A stretch of DNA of 64,000 bases from positions 25,077-89,076 of the forward strand of contig NZ_BKAG01000029.1 of the NCBI RefSeq assembly GCF_007992435.1. The letters run 5' to 3'. The notes beneath the pieces are model-generated. The model ran no database searches, was not told the origin of the DNA, and saw nothing but the letters and a program-made list of their open reading frames with translations. Below are positions 16,961 through 27,522 of the stretch, one piece after another. The number at the start of each line of letters is the position of its first letter. Position 1 is the stretch's first letter. The DNA comes from Prosthecobacter gellanilyticus (GTDB lineage Bacteria > Verrucomicrobiota > Verrucomicrobiia > Verrucomicrobiales > Verrucomicrobiaceae). The position numbers were made by a program, and so were the translations under genes.

Positions 16961-17941
16961 ATGTTTTTTGTCGCCCAGCCAGAGCCCAGCCGTCTTGGAG
17001 ATGTCTTGATGGCATTCCTCAGCATCGTTTTTGAAGGTGCCCCTTACATCCTCGTGGGCACCGTCCTTTCGGGCCTGATCGCCGCCTTTTTAGACTCGCG
17101 GTTGCTGGACAAGGTGCTGCCGAAAAACGGCGTGCTCTCCACTCTCGTGGCCGGGGTGCTGGGGCTGGTGTTTCCGGTCTGTGAGTGTGCTGTGGTGCCG
17201 GTGATCAAGCGTCTGGTGCAGAAGGGCCTGCCGGTCTCCTGTGCGGTGACCTACATGCTGGCTGCGCCGATCATGAACCCGATCGTGGCCATCAGCACGC
17301 TCACGGCGTTCAAGGAGTTCCAGAAGGTCACAGGCTGGGAAACTCTGGGAAATGCCACCATGACCATCTCCCGCCTTTCGCTGGGTTATGCTGTGGCGGT
17401 GATCGTGGGCCTCATCGTGCTTCGCTTCCGGCCTGATCAGATCTTGAAACCCAAGGTGGTGGAAGGCATCGCCAAGGCGAATCCGGATGCCGGGCATGCG
17501 CACGCTCCAGCCTCCAGCTTCAATGCCAAGCTGGTGCATGCCATGCGCGCTGCCATGGGAGATTTCCTGGACACGACGATGTACTTCACCATCGGCGTCA
17601 TCATCACCTCGGTCTTCAACACCCAGGTCGACCAGTCCATCCTGAACACCGTCGCTTCGAACGAATGGCTGGCTTTGCCGTCTATCATGGGGCTGGCCGT
17701 CGTATTGTCCCTGTGCAGCACCTCGGATGCCTTCATCGCCGCGCCCATGGCAGTCTTCTCCATGGCGGCGAAACTGGCCTTCCTGGTCTTCGGCCCGATG
17801 ATGGATATCAAGCTGCTGTTTATGTATTCGGGCGTGTTCAAGCGCCGCGTTGTTCTCGCTCTCCTGATCGGTCTGTTCTTCCTCATCGGCGTTCTCTCCG
17901 AGCCGTGGATGATGATGATCCAAAAGCTGGCTGCCAAGTAA
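16961..17941 (+). CDS. Predicted metal permease (COG0701/DUF318 family)
   Basis: A 326-residue polytopic membrane protein with about eight hydrophobic segments. The FPVCECAVVPV motif, with C74 and C76 in the pore region, is the hallmark of the permease family that includes the SO_0444 Cu/Zn exporters and ArsP. A second conserved segment is MLAAPIMNPIV, and a third is LCSTSDAFIAAPM. It is followed 69 bases later by the DUF1980/His-rich gene, its usual partner in two-component permeases. Metal specificity is not readable from the sequence; the His-rich partner suggests Zn, Cu, Ni or Co. Confidence 0.85.
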   Translation: MFFVAQPEPSRLGDVLMAFLSIVFEGAPYILVGTVLSGLIAAFLDSRLLDKVLPKNGVLSTLVAGVLGLVFPVCECAVVPVIKRLVQKGLPVSCAVTYMLAAPIMNPIVAISTLTAFKEFQKVTGWETLGNATMTISRLSLGYAVAVIVGLIVLRFRPDQILKPKVVEGIAKANPDAGHAHAPASSFNAKLVHAMRAAMGDFLDTTMYFTIGVIITSVFNTQVDQSILNTVASNEWLALPSIMGLAVVLSLCSTSDAFIAAPMAVFSMAAKLAFLVFGPMMDIKLLFMYSGVFKRRVVLALLIGLFFLIGVLSEPWMMMIQKLAAK

Positions 17942-18010
17942 GTCCCCGCCCGCTGCTCCCGGTTCACCGTTTTCTTCCTCTTTGCTCTAAGCCCTCAGCT
18001 CTTCGCTTCT

Positions 18011-19288
18011 ATGTCCGGAACTCGCACCACCATCCACTTCATCGGCGTCCTGATCATGCTGATCTGGAGCGCCGTGCTCCTCTATTTCCACATCAGCGGC
18101 CGTGTGAACGCCTATCTGCCGCCGGACGGCATTTTCCGCCAGATGGTGCTCATCGCCGGCATTGGCATGGGCGTAGTGGGGCTCTTCAATCTCTTCACCA
18201 CCCAGGCAGATGACGGCGGTTGTTCCAGCCATGATTGTGATCACGATCATGGTCACGGGCATGATGATCATCACCACCACGACCATGGGCACAGTCATAA
18301 AGAGGGCTGCTGCGGCCATGATCACAATCACGATCATGGGCATGCAAAGGGGCACGTGCACACGAAGGATTGCGGACATGATCATGGTCACGACCATGAC
18401 CACTCGCACAAGGATTGCGGCCACGATCACGGTCATAAGCACGATCATGAAGGCTGCTGCGACCACGATCACGACCATGGTCACGCACACTCTCATCAGC
18501 ACGCACATTCTCATGACCATGGTCACGGCATCCTTGAGGAAAGCGCCTGGCCGGGACGCATTGCCGCCATCTTGATGCTTATCGCTCCGCTGACCTGGGC
18601 CGCCTTTAAAAGCCCGGATCGCTATAGCGGCAACGCGGTGGTGAACAAGGGGCTCTACAACCCCAATTACGAAGACAAGACCAACGCGGAGAAGTTTGCC
18701 CTGCGTCCTGTGGACAAATCGGCGCCTGCGGCTGCCACTGCCGCCGTGAAGACGGAGCGTGCTGCGCCGAACCCAACTCCGATGCCGGACTCGGCACCGC
18801 CTCCACCGGCCCAGTTCAAGGATGCGGACAAGGTCGCCAAGGCTGCGCCTGCACCTCCAGACAAGGCACAGAGCTTCGGTAGCTTCACCCTGGAAGACTT
18901 GAAGAAGCAGGTGCCGCAAAACAAGAATGGCGACTTCGTTCTCGAAGTGCCTGAGATCTACTACACCGGCGGCGATCTGGAAGTGCAGAAGGTCATCACC
19001 GGCCAGTCGGTGGAAACCACGGCCCAGGTGCTGCCTGAGAAGGTGAATAATGCGGATGGCCATCGCCTCCGCATCTTCCGCCTCATGGTGCAGTGCTGTG
19101 CTGCGGATGCGCGTCCTTATTCCATCCCCGTCGACTTCGGCAAGAAGGCTCCTGAGTTCAAGGAGATGAGCTGGGTGAAGGTGGTCGGCAAGATGTCCTA
19201 CAAGAAAGAGGGCGACCAGGTCGTGCCGATTATTGAAGCCACCAGCATCGAAGAAACACCCGCTCCGGCGGATGCGATGATCTATTGA
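18011..19288 (+). CDS. DUF1980/TIGR03943 permease partner with very His-rich domain
   Basis: 425 residues. Two N-terminal transmembrane helices (about 9-27 and 44-63) precede a stretch at about 71-173 with some 41 His residues, in HDH and HGH runs mixed with Asp, Gly and about eight Cys. A third helix follows at about 181-199, then a Pro/Ala-rich linker and a C-terminal beta domain with the CCAADARPY motif (about 361-369) typical of TIGR03943. The His/Asp/Cys region is a probable metal sink or chaperone that feeds the adjacent permease; this role is inferred. The His region is much larger than expected for the family and is encoded by a local, repetitive CAT/CAC-GAT tract. No metal regulator gene is adjacent. 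Confidence 0.85.
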   Translation: MSGTRTTIHFIGVLIMLIWSAVLLYFHISGRVNAYLPPDGIFRQMVLIAGIGMGVVGLFNLFTTQADDGGCSSHDCDHDHGHGHDDHHHHDHGHSHKEGCCGHDHNHDHGHAKGHVHTKDCGHDHGHDHDHSHKDCGHDHGHKHDHEGCCDHDHDHGHAHSHQHAHSHDHGHGILEESAWPGRIAAILMLIAPLTWAAFKSPDRYSGNAVVNKGLYNPNYEDKTNAEKFALRPVDKSAPAAATAAVKTERAAPNPTPMPDSAPPPPAQFKDADKVAKAAPAPPDKAQSFGSFTLEDLKKQVPQNKNGDFVLEVPEIYYTGGDLEVQKVITGQSVETTAQVLPEKVNNADGHRLRIFRLMVQCCAADARPYSIPVDFGKKAPEFKEMSWVKVVGKMSYKKEGDQVVPIIEATSIEETPAPADAMIY

Positions 19289-19553
19289 TTCATCACGAGG
19301 GCATGTTCTTGGTTTCCTGAAAGGAGCCAGGAGGCTCCGAGTGTCTGGCAACGAAGAACCATGAACAACGAACCGTGAACGGTTCGGTTCGAGGTGAATT
19401 CTTTGTCACACTTTGCGACATGGTGGTCGTGGGTGACGCTACAGGCCTGTAAAATCAAGGCTTCCAGCGTCATGACATGATTTGTGACGGCCGCGTCACT
19501 GTCGGAATCGTTGCTTGGGATTCGAGTCTGGCAGCGCTTTGGGCGCGGCGTTC
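19289..19553. repeat. Spacer with GAACC/GGTTC palindromes
   Basis: The 265-bp gap holds two small hairpins: GGAGCC/GGCTCC with a 4-base loop at 19323-19338, and CGAACCGT/ACGGTTCG with a 2-base centre at 19369-19386, inside an AACC-rich stretch like those at 44.4, 48.9 and 62.1 kb. I see no gene and no T-run. Confidence 0.5.
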
Positions 19554-20426
19554 ATGCGACGTCTCGCGTTCATTCTCACCCTCATGCTGCCGCTTTCCCA
19601 GGCCTCAGGCCATGGGGCTTATCATGATGAGTTGCTGCGCATCGGTCATGAGCTGGAAACGAAACCGGAAGACAGTTCGCTATACCGCCAGCGGGCTGTG
19701 TTGCACATGGGGCACGAAGACTGGCAGGCAGCGTTGGTGGATCTGGAGCGGGTAGATCGTCTGCAACCTGACGCATCTGACACGAATGGTTTGCGCGGTC
19801 AGGCGCTGAATCTCGCCAAGCAGTGGGCGGCAGCACAGGCTGTGCTCTCGCAGCATCTCACCCTTCATCCGGATGATGGTGATGCCTTGTTTCAACGCGG
19901 ACGTGCGCGCCGGCATCTCGATGACAAGCAAGCGGCAGTCACTGACTACCGTGCAGCCTTTGAAAAGGAAGGGGCCCGACAGACCGAGCAGGTGAGCGAG
20001 ATCGCCGAGGTCATCGCAGAGCAGGATGGTGCAGATGAGGCCGCGTTTTTCCTGGAGCAAGTGTTGGTCAAGGCAGGCAATGAGCCGGGTCTGCTCCAGC
20101 AGGTGATCGATCTGTATCTCCGCAGTGGTCAGGTCGAGCCTGCCTTGCGTCACCTTGAATCACTTCAGCGTGTGATGCCGAGGCCTGAGCCCATCATGGC
20201 GCGGCGCGCTCAGATTCTATCAGAGGCAGGGCGTCAGGCTGAGGCCAGGGAGGCTTGGACGTCTTTGCGAACTCATCTGCTGGCACTGCCCAATCTCGAC
20301 CGAGGCACCGCGGCCATGAGCCAGCTCCTCCAGCAGGCAGATCAGGCCCTGGGCGTGACCACCCTCGCGCCGGTCAGCGCGCCTCCTGCCGCACCTGCAC
20401 CCTCTCCCTCACTCCCGAAACCATGA
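19554..20426 (+). CDS. Secreted TPR protein coupled to the giant metallophosphoesterase
   Basis: 290 residues counted from the ATG at 19554, chosen because MRRLAFILTLMLPLSQASGHG reads as a signal peptide. Several TPR-like helical pairs follow, for example YRQRAVLHMGHEDWQAALVDLERVDRLQ, ALFQRGRARRHLDDKQAAV and a third spanning about 200-230. The C-terminus is Pro/Ala-rich. Its TGA overlaps the next ATG (ATGA at 20423-20426), so translation is likely coupled with the metallophosphoesterase. It may be a periplasmic scaffold for that protein; no catalytic motif is seen. Confidence 0.85.
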   Translation: MRRLAFILTLMLPLSQASGHGAYHDELLRIGHELETKPEDSSLYRQRAVLHMGHEDWQAALVDLERVDRLQPDASDTNGLRGQALNLAKQWAAAQAVLSQHLTLHPDDGDALFQRGRARRHLDDKQAAVTDYRAAFEKEGARQTEQVSEIAEVIAEQDGADEAAFFLEQVLVKAGNEPGLLQQVIDLYLRSGQVEPALRHLESLQRVMPRPEPIMARRAQILSEAGRQAEAREAWTSLRTHLLALPNLDRGTAAMSQLLQQADQALGVTTLAPVSAPPAAPAPSPSLPKP

Positions 20427-23400
20427 AGCTCCCATCCTTCTTCACTGCCTCGTTACTCTTATGCCTGCCGACGCTCACCCTTGCCCAAACGACTGAGTTT
20501 GGAACACTGAGCGTGGTGCAGAACGATGGGGGTGATGCCACCACTTCCGTGACGGTGACGAAGCTGGCCGGGAGTTCACCGAACTTCGCCGTGCGCAGTG
20601 GCAGCACGAAGGGCGACTTTAACATCACTCTGGGATACACGAACGACTACAACACGGGTGTGCTCATCAGCTCCGTGGCGCAGAACGGACGCAACAACAA
20701 TGCCACGGGGGACACGATCGGCCAGTTTTACGCAACCAGTGCCGTTCAACTCGACAGCACCACGACGCCTAACCGGTTTTATATTCCGGTGACCAATTGC
20801 TCCAGCGCTGCTGAGGAGGTGAACATCAACGTCGCCGCGGCGCATTTCCCCTACACGCAATGGATGGGGGGACTGGGACGTAACAGCGCGGCGACGAACG
20901 GTGGTGTCACGAACACCTTCATCGGTTCGGCAGGCATCACACTGGGCACGCAGTTCACCACGACGGGCAGTGGTTCGTGGGGGCTGAATCTCACGTCCGT
21001 CAATGCCGCTTACACCGCGCAAAACGGCATTCTGCTTGTCAGTCACGTGAAGGATGAGGACAACTTCGCGCTCTCCAAGGCCAACGCTGATGGCAGCTTC
21101 ACCCTGTATGTGCGTGACAACTACGCGGACGGCAGCACTCTGGAGCAGGACCCGATCGCCTTCGTGTATCTGCCTGCGGCGGATGTGGGCACGAAACGTC
21201 TGAAGGCACTGGGCCGTGTGAACAGCAATGCCACCACGGATGTCAGCGGCGGTACCTTCACAGTGACTAAAGGCAGCACAGGGCAGTGGCACCTGAGCAT
21301 TCCTGGCCAGAGTAATGCCACTGGCACTCTCATCATCAGTCATGAGGGCGGCGGCACGAACAACTCCGACAACATCATCTCTTATCAATGGGACGCGGGG
21401 AACTCGCGCTGGACCATTGAGAGCCGTGACATCCCGACCTCAGGGCTGGCCGCTTTGCAGGACGGTTCCGCTGGCACGGATGACATGTTCAGCTTCGCCT
21501 TCTTTGAGGCTCCTGGCGCGCCTGTGGTGTCCATCACCAGCCCAACCAACAATGCCACCATCTACACCGGCACGGCCTTCACGGTGGATGCCACAGCCAC
21601 AGATGCGGACGGCACGATCACACAAGTGGAGTTCCTTCGGAATGGCGCCGTCATCGGCACGGACACCACAGCTCCATTCAGCGTCGCTGAAACTGCTCCC
21701 TCCGTCGGCGCTTATGCCTACACCGCTCGTGCCACAGACAACAGCGGCATCAGCACCACCAGCGCCGCTGTGAACGTCACGGTCACCTTGGATCCAGGCA
21801 ACATCCCGTCTAACACCGCGCTCTACTTTGACGGCGTGAATGACTATGTGACCATGGGCACGGCCCTCGAGCTCGGTGTGGGCGGGCCTCCTTCCAATGG
21901 GATGACGCTGGAGTGCTGGTTTCGCAAGGAAGGCGCGGGTGTGACCTCATCCTCTGGCAATGGCGGCGTGACGGCCGTGCCTCTGTTTGGCAAAGGTCGC
22001 GGTGAGGCGGAGAACAGCAATGTGGACTGCGACTACTTCTTTGGTATCACCACCGCTGGCATCCTGGTGGCTGACTTTGAAACCTATCCGGCCACAGGTT
22101 TGACCGCCGGTCAGAACTACCCCATCACCGCCACGAACACACCGATCACCAATGGCGTGTGGAACCATGTCGCGGTGACCTATGATGGTCCGACAGCGAC
22201 TTGGAAGATGTATCTCAATGGAGTCCAGGTCGGCTCCGCCACTGCGGCCGCAGGCGCCCTGCCTCGCTACGATAGCATCCAGCATTTCGGTATCGGTGCC
22301 GCCATGACTTCCACCGGCGCGCGTGAAGGTGCTTTCGCGGGCACGATTGATGAAGTGCGTGTCTGGAACTATGCACGCAGTGGTGAGGAAGTCGCCGCGA
22401 CCAAACATCTGGCCATTGCCACCGCTCCCGGCCTCGTCGGGCGTTTCGGTTTGAACGAAGGTACGGGCACGACCACAAGCAGCAGTGCCGGTGTGACCGT
22501 GGGTTCCCTGACCAATGGACCGCTGTGGACCGTGGGTGGGCCTCTGACAACGAATGAAGCTCCGACGGTGGCTCTCACGGCTCCTGCAAATGGCAGCAGC
22601 ATCGCGGCTCCTGCTACAGTCACAATGACGGCCAATGCCAGTGACACGGATGGCTCGATCACAAAGGTGGAGTTCTTCGTCAATGGCACGGAAGTCGGTG
22701 AGGACGACACCGCACCCTACAGTTTCCAAGTGACCGGTCTCGCCCAGGCGGACTACACGCTGACCGCGAAGGCCACGGATAACTTCGGTCTGAGTGTCAC
22801 CAGCGCTGCTGTCACGCTGCATGTCACGCTGCATGTCACGCCGCCGCTCACCACACCTCCGACAGTCTCCATCACCGCGCCGGCAAACAACAGCACCTTC
22901 CTGGCTCCGGCGATGGTCAACATAACCGCCGATGCCGGGGACAACGATGGCACCGTGACCAAGGTGGAGTTCTTTAATGGAGCCACCAAACTCGGCGAAG
23001 ACACTTCAGCGCCCTATGCCTTTGCATGGGGTAACGTGCCGGTCGGGAACTACGCGCTTACGGCCAAGGCCACGGATGACATGACCGCCACCACGACATC
23101 CTCTGCCGTCGCTGTGCAGGTCGTGGTGAACCAGTCGCCATCCATCACGCTGACTTCACCAGCGGATGCTGCGACAGGCATTGGCGCTGGTGGCACGGTG
23201 ACTCTAAATGCCTCCGTCTCGGATCCTGAAGGCCAGCCGCTCACGGTGACCTTCTATGGCCGTGAGAAGTCTCCGGCTGCAGGTCCGGATTTCACGCTGA
23301 TGACACTGCCTGACACGCAGTTCTATTCTGAGAACCTCAACAATCGTCTTACTCAGTTCACCAGCCAGACGAACTGGATTGTCTCCAGCCGCGAAAGTCT

Positions 23401-25921
23401 GAACACAGCCTTCGTGGCGCACATGGGTGACATGGTGAACACGGCCACCGTGGATCAGGAGTGGGTGAATGCCGATGGTGCGATGGACATCATTGAGAAC
23501 CCGGTGACCACCATGCTCACCCACGGCATTCCCTGGGGCGGTGCTCCCGGAAACCATGACGTGCAAAGCGGTGGCAACGTGAAGTGGAACCAATACTTTG
23601 GCACCTCACGCTGGAACGGCCGCCCCTATTTCCTGGGCAACTACGGCACGAACAACGACAACAACTATCAGTTCTTCAGCGCCAGCGGGCTTGATTTCAT
23701 CGTCATCAATCTGGTCTACAATGCGAACACTGCCGGCACACAGGCGGTCATGGATTGGGCGGATGCCTTGTTGAAGGCTTATCCGAACCGTCGCGCCATC
23801 GTGACCAGCCACTGGCTCGTGAATACCGGCAATCCGGCCTCCTGGGGAGGTCATGGCCAGGCAGTGTATGACAACCTGAAGGACAACCCGAATCTGTTCA
23901 TGATGCTGTGCGGCCATGTGCATGGCGAAGGCCAGCGCGCGGATACTTTTGAAGGCCGCACCGTCTACACCATCCTGCAGGATTATCAGGGACGTTCCGG
24001 TGCTCCCGGTGGCCTTGGCGGAGGTGATGCCTGGCTGCGCTACTACACTTTCTCGCCCGCGAACAACATGATCTATGCGAAGACCTATCGCACCACCGCG
24101 GACACTTATGAGACAGACACCGACAGCCAGTTTACTCTGCCTTATGACATGAGTGATGCCAGCGGCCCCTGGGTGGCGCTGGGCACAGTGAGCGCCACGG
24201 GCGGTGCGGCCACGCTGAACTGGACGGGTGTCCAAGGCTCAAGCGAGTACGAATGGTATGCTGCGGTGAGTGATGGGAGCAACGCCACAGGCAGCACTTC
24301 ACGCATCTTCACCACGGCGGGGAACACCGCGCCAAGCGTGAGTCTCACCTCGCCTGCGGAAGGCGCGAGCATCGCGCTTCCAGCGCCAATAAGCTTCGCT
24401 GCAAATGCGACGGATCCAGGCGGAAGCATCAGCAAGGTCGAGTTCTATGCAGGAGCCACAAAAGTGGGCGAAGACGACACTGCTCCCTATGCTTTTGGCT
24501 GGACCGCCGTCTCTGGCAGCTATGCGCTGACTGCAGTGGCGATCGACAACCAAGGCGCAAGCACGACCTCGGCAGTGGTGAATGTGACCGTCACCAATCC
24601 GTCGAACGTGCCACCGACTGTGAGCATCACCTCGCCTTCTCATGGATTCACGACCGAGGACACCAGCCTAACCATCAATGCCACGGCTGGCGATGTGGAC
24701 GGCTTCGTGACCAAGGTGCAGTTCTATCGTGGTGTCACGCTGCTGGGGGAGGACACGACCGCACCTTATTCCTTCAATTGGACGAACCCGGCGGTGGGCT
24801 CTTATAGCCTGACCGCCGTGGCAGTGGACAACGACACAGCATCCACGACATCATCCGTGGTTAGCGTCACCTTCACACCTCCGGGCAACTTCACCGGTGC
24901 CTACTCGCAAGACTTCAATGCCATGGGCTCTGCCGGCACAGCGCTTCCTGGAACCTGGAGCGTGAAGAATGCCGCGAGCACCACCAGCAACACCACCTGG
25001 GCTTCCAGCGTGTCCGCGAGTGATGTGGCAGCCATGACCAACGTCACCGCTGCTCTGACTGTGATCACGGCGCCGGCAGCGAACAACCTCAATGGTTACA
25101 ATGCCGCTGACCTGGTGCCAGACACTGCGAATCGTGTGCTGGCCAGCGCACCCACCACCGTGGCTGGCATGGCCTTCCAGTTGCTGCTGACCAATGGCAC
25201 GGGAGGTTCGATCGACGCCCTGAAGATCAGCTATGACACACTGCGCTACACGGTGGCTGGCGCTGCGAATGAGCTGCCGGGCTACTGGCTTTTCTACAGC
25301 CTGGACAACGGCACGACCTGGACGAATGCCAGTGCCTTCAATCCTACCATCACCACGGTCCCGAACACGGTGGGTACCACCGTCACGCCGCAAACCACGC
25401 TCGTGCTGAACGGCAACTGGAATGACGGCGCGCCACTGCTGCTGCGCTGGGTGGATGACAATGCGAGCCAAAGCTCCCCGGACCAAGTCGTCGGCCTCGA
25501 CAACGTCAGCATCGTGCGCACGTACGCGGACACCGATGGTGACGGCATTCCGAATGCCTGGGAGGTCGCGAACGGCACGAATCCAAATGGTCATGATGCG
25601 GCTGGCAACGATGATTACGATGAGCATGATGCGTATACGGAGTTCCTCTTTGGCCTGAATCCGAATGCACCGGACCGCTATGAGTGGACCAGCACACCAC
25701 AACCTGGAATAGGGCACGTCTCCGTGCAGTTCCCGACACTGCCCGGACGTTTGTACCGTATCCGCTGGAGTGATGACCTGAGCACCTGGCAGAATGCCAC
25801 GGTCTGGATCGCGGGTGATGGAACCACCAAGTCCTTCCTGGATGATGGCAGCGCCACGGGCACACCGCCTTCCGCAGACGGCACCCGGTTCTATAGAGTC
25901 GAGGTTGTGCCTAACTTTTAA
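20423..25921 (+). CDS. Giant secreted metallophosphoesterase with Ig and LamG domains
   Basis: 1832 residues, with a signal peptide (MKLPSFFTASLLLCLPTLTLAQ). The N-terminal ~360 residues are a beta-rich domain of unknown type. Next come a Big_7-like Ig domain (about 366-455), a LamG domain (about 463-690, NTALYFDGVNDYVTMG), and two more Ig domains (about 710-898). A partial one follows, then a calcineurin-type phosphoesterase (about 955-1240) with DTQ, GDM, GNHD, SHW and GHVHGE motifs. Two further Ig domains cover about 1300-1485. A DTDGDGIPNAWE calcium-binding motif lies near 1703, and the C-terminal domain has YRIRWSDDLSTW. The enzyme probably cleaves a phosphate ester outside the cell and binds polysaccharide; substrate unknown. 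The DxQ at the first metal site, in place of DxH, is seen in a subset of this superfamily. Confidence 0.9.
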   Translation: MKLPSFFTASLLLCLPTLTLAQTTEFGTLSVVQNDGGDATTSVTVTKLAGSSPNFAVRSGSTKGDFNITLGYTNDYNTGVLISSVAQNGRNNNATGDTIGQFYATSAVQLDSTTTPNRFYIPVTNCSSAAEEVNINVAAAHFPYTQWMGGLGRNSAATNGGVTNTFIGSAGITLGTQFTTTGSGSWGLNLTSVNAAYTAQNGILLVSHVKDEDNFALSKANADGSFTLYVRDNYADGSTLEQDPIAFVYLPAADVGTKRLKALGRVNSNATTDVSGGTFTVTKGSTGQWHLSIPGQSNATGTLIISHEGGGTNNSDNIISYQWDAGNSRWTIESRDIPTSGLAALQDGSAGTDDMFSFAFFEAPGAPVVSITSPTNNATIYTGTAFTVDATATDADGTITQVEFLRNGAVIGTDTTAPFSVAETAPSVGAYAYTARATDNSGISTTSAAVNVTVTLDPGNIPSNTALYFDGVNDYVTMGTALELGVGGPPSNGMTLECWFRKEGAGVTSSSGNGGVTAVPLFGKGRGEAENSNVDCDYFFGITTAGILVADFETYPATGLTAGQNYPITATNTPITNGVWNHVAVTYDGPTATWKMYLNGVQVGSATAAAGALPRYDSIQHFGIGAAMTSTGAREGAFAGTIDEVRVWNYARSGEEVAATKHLAIATAPGLVGRFGLNEGTGTTTSSSAGVTVGSLTNGPLWTVGGPLTTNEAPTVALTAPANGSSIAAPATVTMTANASDTDGSITKVEFFVNGTEVGEDDTAPYSFQVTGLAQADYTLTAKATDNFGLSVTSAAVTLHVTLHVTPPLTTPPTVSITAPANNSTFLAPAMVNITADAGDNDGTVTKVEFFNGATKLGEDTSAPYAFAWGNVPVGNYALTAKATDDMTATTTSSAVAVQVVVNQSPSITLTSPADAATGIGAGGTVTLNASVSDPEGQPLTVTFYGREKSPAAGPDFTLMTLPDTQFYSENLNNRLTQFTSQTNWIVSSRESLNTAFVAHMGDMVNTATVDQEWVNADGAMDIIENPVTTMLTHGIPWGGAPGNHDVQSGGNVKWNQYFGTSRWNGRPYFLGNYGTNNDNNYQFFSASGLDFIVINLVYNANTAGTQAVMDWADALLKAYPNRRAIVTSHWLVNTGNPASWGGHGQAVYDNLKDNPNLFMMLCGHVHGEGQRADTFEGRTVYTILQDYQGRSGAPGGLGGGDAWLRYYTFSPANNMIYAKTYRTTADTYETDTDSQFTLPYDMSDASGPWVALGTVSATGGAATLNWTGVQGSSEYEWYAAVSDGSNATGSTSRIFTTAGNTAPSVSLTSPAEGASIALPAPISFAANATDPGGSISKVEFYAGATKVGEDDTAPYAFGWTAVSGSYALTAVAIDNQGASTTSAVVNVTVTNPSNVPPTVSITSPSHGFTTEDTSLTINATAGDVDGFVTKVQFYRGVTLLGEDTTAPYSFNWTNPAVGSYSLTAVAVDNDTASTTSSVVSVTFTPPGNFTGAYSQDFNAMGSAGTALPGTWSVKNAASTTSNTTWASSVSASDVAAMTNVTAALTVITAPAANNLNGYNAADLVPDTANRVLASAPTTVAGMAFQLLLTNGTGGSIDALKISYDTLRYTVAGAANELPGYWLFYSLDNGTTWTNASAFNPTITTVPNTVGTTVTPQTTLVLNGNWNDGAPLLLRWVDDNASQSSPDQVVGLDNVSIVRTYADTDGDGIPNAWEVANGTNPNGHDAAGNDDYDEHDAYTEFLFGLNPNAPDRYEWTSTPQPGIGHVSVQFPTLPGRLYRIRWSDDLSTWQNATVWIAGDGTTKSFLDDGSATGTPPSADGTRFYRVEVVPNF

Positions 25922-25933
25922 TGAAATAAATGG

Positions 25934-25970
25934 ATCGGGCGGAGGTGAGATGGTCTCGCCTCCGCCCGAT
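25934..25970. terminator. Long hairpin between convergent genes
   Basis: Arms of 17 bases at 25934-25950 and 25954-25970 pair with one G-T wobble around a TGG loop, beginning ATCGGGCGGAGG. There is no T-run, so it may be a bidirectional stabilising hairpin more than an intrinsic terminator. It lies between the stops of the phosphoesterase and cysS. Confidence 0.55.
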
Positions 25971-25990
25971 GTCGTTTGGCAGGTGCTCCC

Positions 25991-27403
25991 CTATTTGGGG
26001 ATCACCGTATAACCTTCTTTGCTGTCCTTGATGATCCAGCCGAGGGCTTCGAGCTCCTTGCGCAGGGCATCCGAGGCAGCCCAGTCTTTGGATTGCTTGG
26101 CCTGCCAGCGTTTTTCAGCGAGCTCGGCGATGTCAGCGGGGACCTCGACCGACCCTTCCTCGATCAGCGGTGGCAGCTTCACACCGATGGCTTCGAGCAT
26201 GAAATGCAGTCCGCGATGAGCTGCGATAGCTTCGTCGGCAGAGATGGTGGCGGGCTTGGTCTTGTTGATCGTGCCAAAGATGGCGCCGAGGGCACCGGGC
26301 ACATTCAGATCGTGGTTCAGCGTCTCCCAGGCATCCGTGAAGGGGCCTGGAGCGAGATCTGCGCGGGCCGGGACTGCAGGGCAGCCGCGATCTTGAAGAG
26401 CCTTGTCAAACTTCGCCAGTTTCTGCAGCGCCTGACGAGCCGAATCCAGGGAGTGCACAGTGAAGCTTAGCGGTGCGCTGTAGTGGCCGCTGATGAGCAC
26501 ATAGCGAACTTCAGAAGGATGATAGCCGCGTTTCTGCAGATCCTCGATCGTGTAGAGGTTGCCGAGACTTTTGCTCATCTTGCCGCCGTCCACCATGAGA
26601 TGGGTCACGTGGAACCAGTGATGAGCAAATTTGCCGTGCGTGGAGCAGCAGCTCTGTGCGATCTCATTTTCATGATGCGGGAAGATGAGGTCAATGCCCC
26701 CGCTGTGGACGTCAAACTCCTCGCCGAGATACTCCAGGGCCATGGCACTGCACTCAAGGTGCCAGCCGGGCCGGCCTTCGCCCCAGGGGCTGGGCCAGTA
26801 GTTCGGGCCATCCTCAGCGCGGCGTGCCTTCCAGAGCGCGAAGTCAGCCAGGGAGTCCTTCGTGTATTCGTCGCTGTCCATGGCACCTGCCGAGGTCGAG
26901 GCACCGAGCTTCAGTTCACGATCTTCCAGATGTGAAAGGCGGCCGTAGTCGGCATAGGAGGACACTTTGAAATACACGCTGCCATCTGGAGCCGCATAGG
27001 CATGACCGCGCTGGATCAGCGTCTCGATCATGCGGATCTGATGCGGGATGTGCTCCACGGCGCTCGGCTCCACATGCGGAGGCAGGAGATTCAAAGCAGC
27101 ACAGTCCGCGTGGAATTTTTCAGTCCAGAAGCGGGTGAAGTCGGTCAGGGACTGGCCGGCCTTCTGGGAGTCGCGGATGGTTTTGTCATCCACATCGGTG
27201 AGGTTTCGCACATGCAGGGTGGGCAGGCCGCCCATCTCGAGGACTCGGCGGAACACGTCCTGCGCCACGAAGGTGCGGAAGTTGCCGATGTGGGCAGGAC
27301 CATAGACCGTGGGGCCGCAGCAGTAAAAGCGCAGGGTTTTGCCGTCCAGGGGCTGGATCGGGTGGGACTCGCGGGTGAGGGTATCGTGCAGGGTCAGGGC
27401 CAT
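25991..27403 (-). CDS. cysS: Cysteinyl-tRNA synthetase
   Basis: Charges tRNA-Cys. 470 residues from the ATG at 27403; a GTG four codons upstream is possible. Zinc ligand C29 lies in the [10 protein letters not shown] segment, the class I signature HIGN is at 38-41, and KMSKS is at 275-279. The remaining zinc-site segments are visible ([34 protein letters not shown]). The DALR-type C-terminal domain ends with the SKEGYTVIP segment. No T-box is seen upstream. Confidence 0.96.
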   Translation of the reverse strand: MALTLHDTLTRESHPIQPLDGKTLRFYCCGPTVYGPAHIGNFRTFVAQDVFRRVLEMGGLPTLHVRNLTDVDDKTIRDSQKAGQSLTDFTRFWTEKFHADCAALNLLPPHVEPSAVEHIPHQIRMIETLIQRGHAYAAPDGSVYFKVSSYADYGRLSHLEDRELKLGASTSAGAMDSDEYTKDSLADFALWKARRAEDGPNYWPSPWGEGRPGWHLECSAMALEYLGEEFDVHSGGIDLIFPHHENEIAQSCCSTHGKFAHHWFHVTHLMVDGGKMSKSLGNLYTIEDLQKRGYHPSEVRYVLISGHYSAPLSFTVHSLDSARQALQKLAKFDKALQDRGCPAVPARADLAPGPFTDAWETLNHDLNVPGALGAIFGTINKTKPATISADEAIAAHRGLHFMLEAIGVKLPPLIEEGSVEVPADIAELAEKRWQAKQSKDWAASDALRKELEALGWIIKDSKEGYTVIPK

Positions 27404-27522
27404 GAAGGGGCGCACTCTGCCGGGGGATGAGCCATGAGCAAGCGCGGCCTGATGTCCCAGTCTCTCTCCAATCCGATAGACAAAACCTGGGTGGCGCGTT
27501 AGAACCGGCCCAATTACCGACC

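Noticed and set aside
17987..19351. A 454-codon open frame antisense to the His-rich gene
   Set aside because: The Val/Met-rich product is the reverse of the CAT/CAC repeat tract, and the DUF1980 frame has domain motifs.
25934..25970. Intrinsic terminator status of the 17-bp hairpin
   Set aside because: It has no T-run in either direction, so I list it with low confidence as a hairpin between convergent genes and not as a proven terminator.
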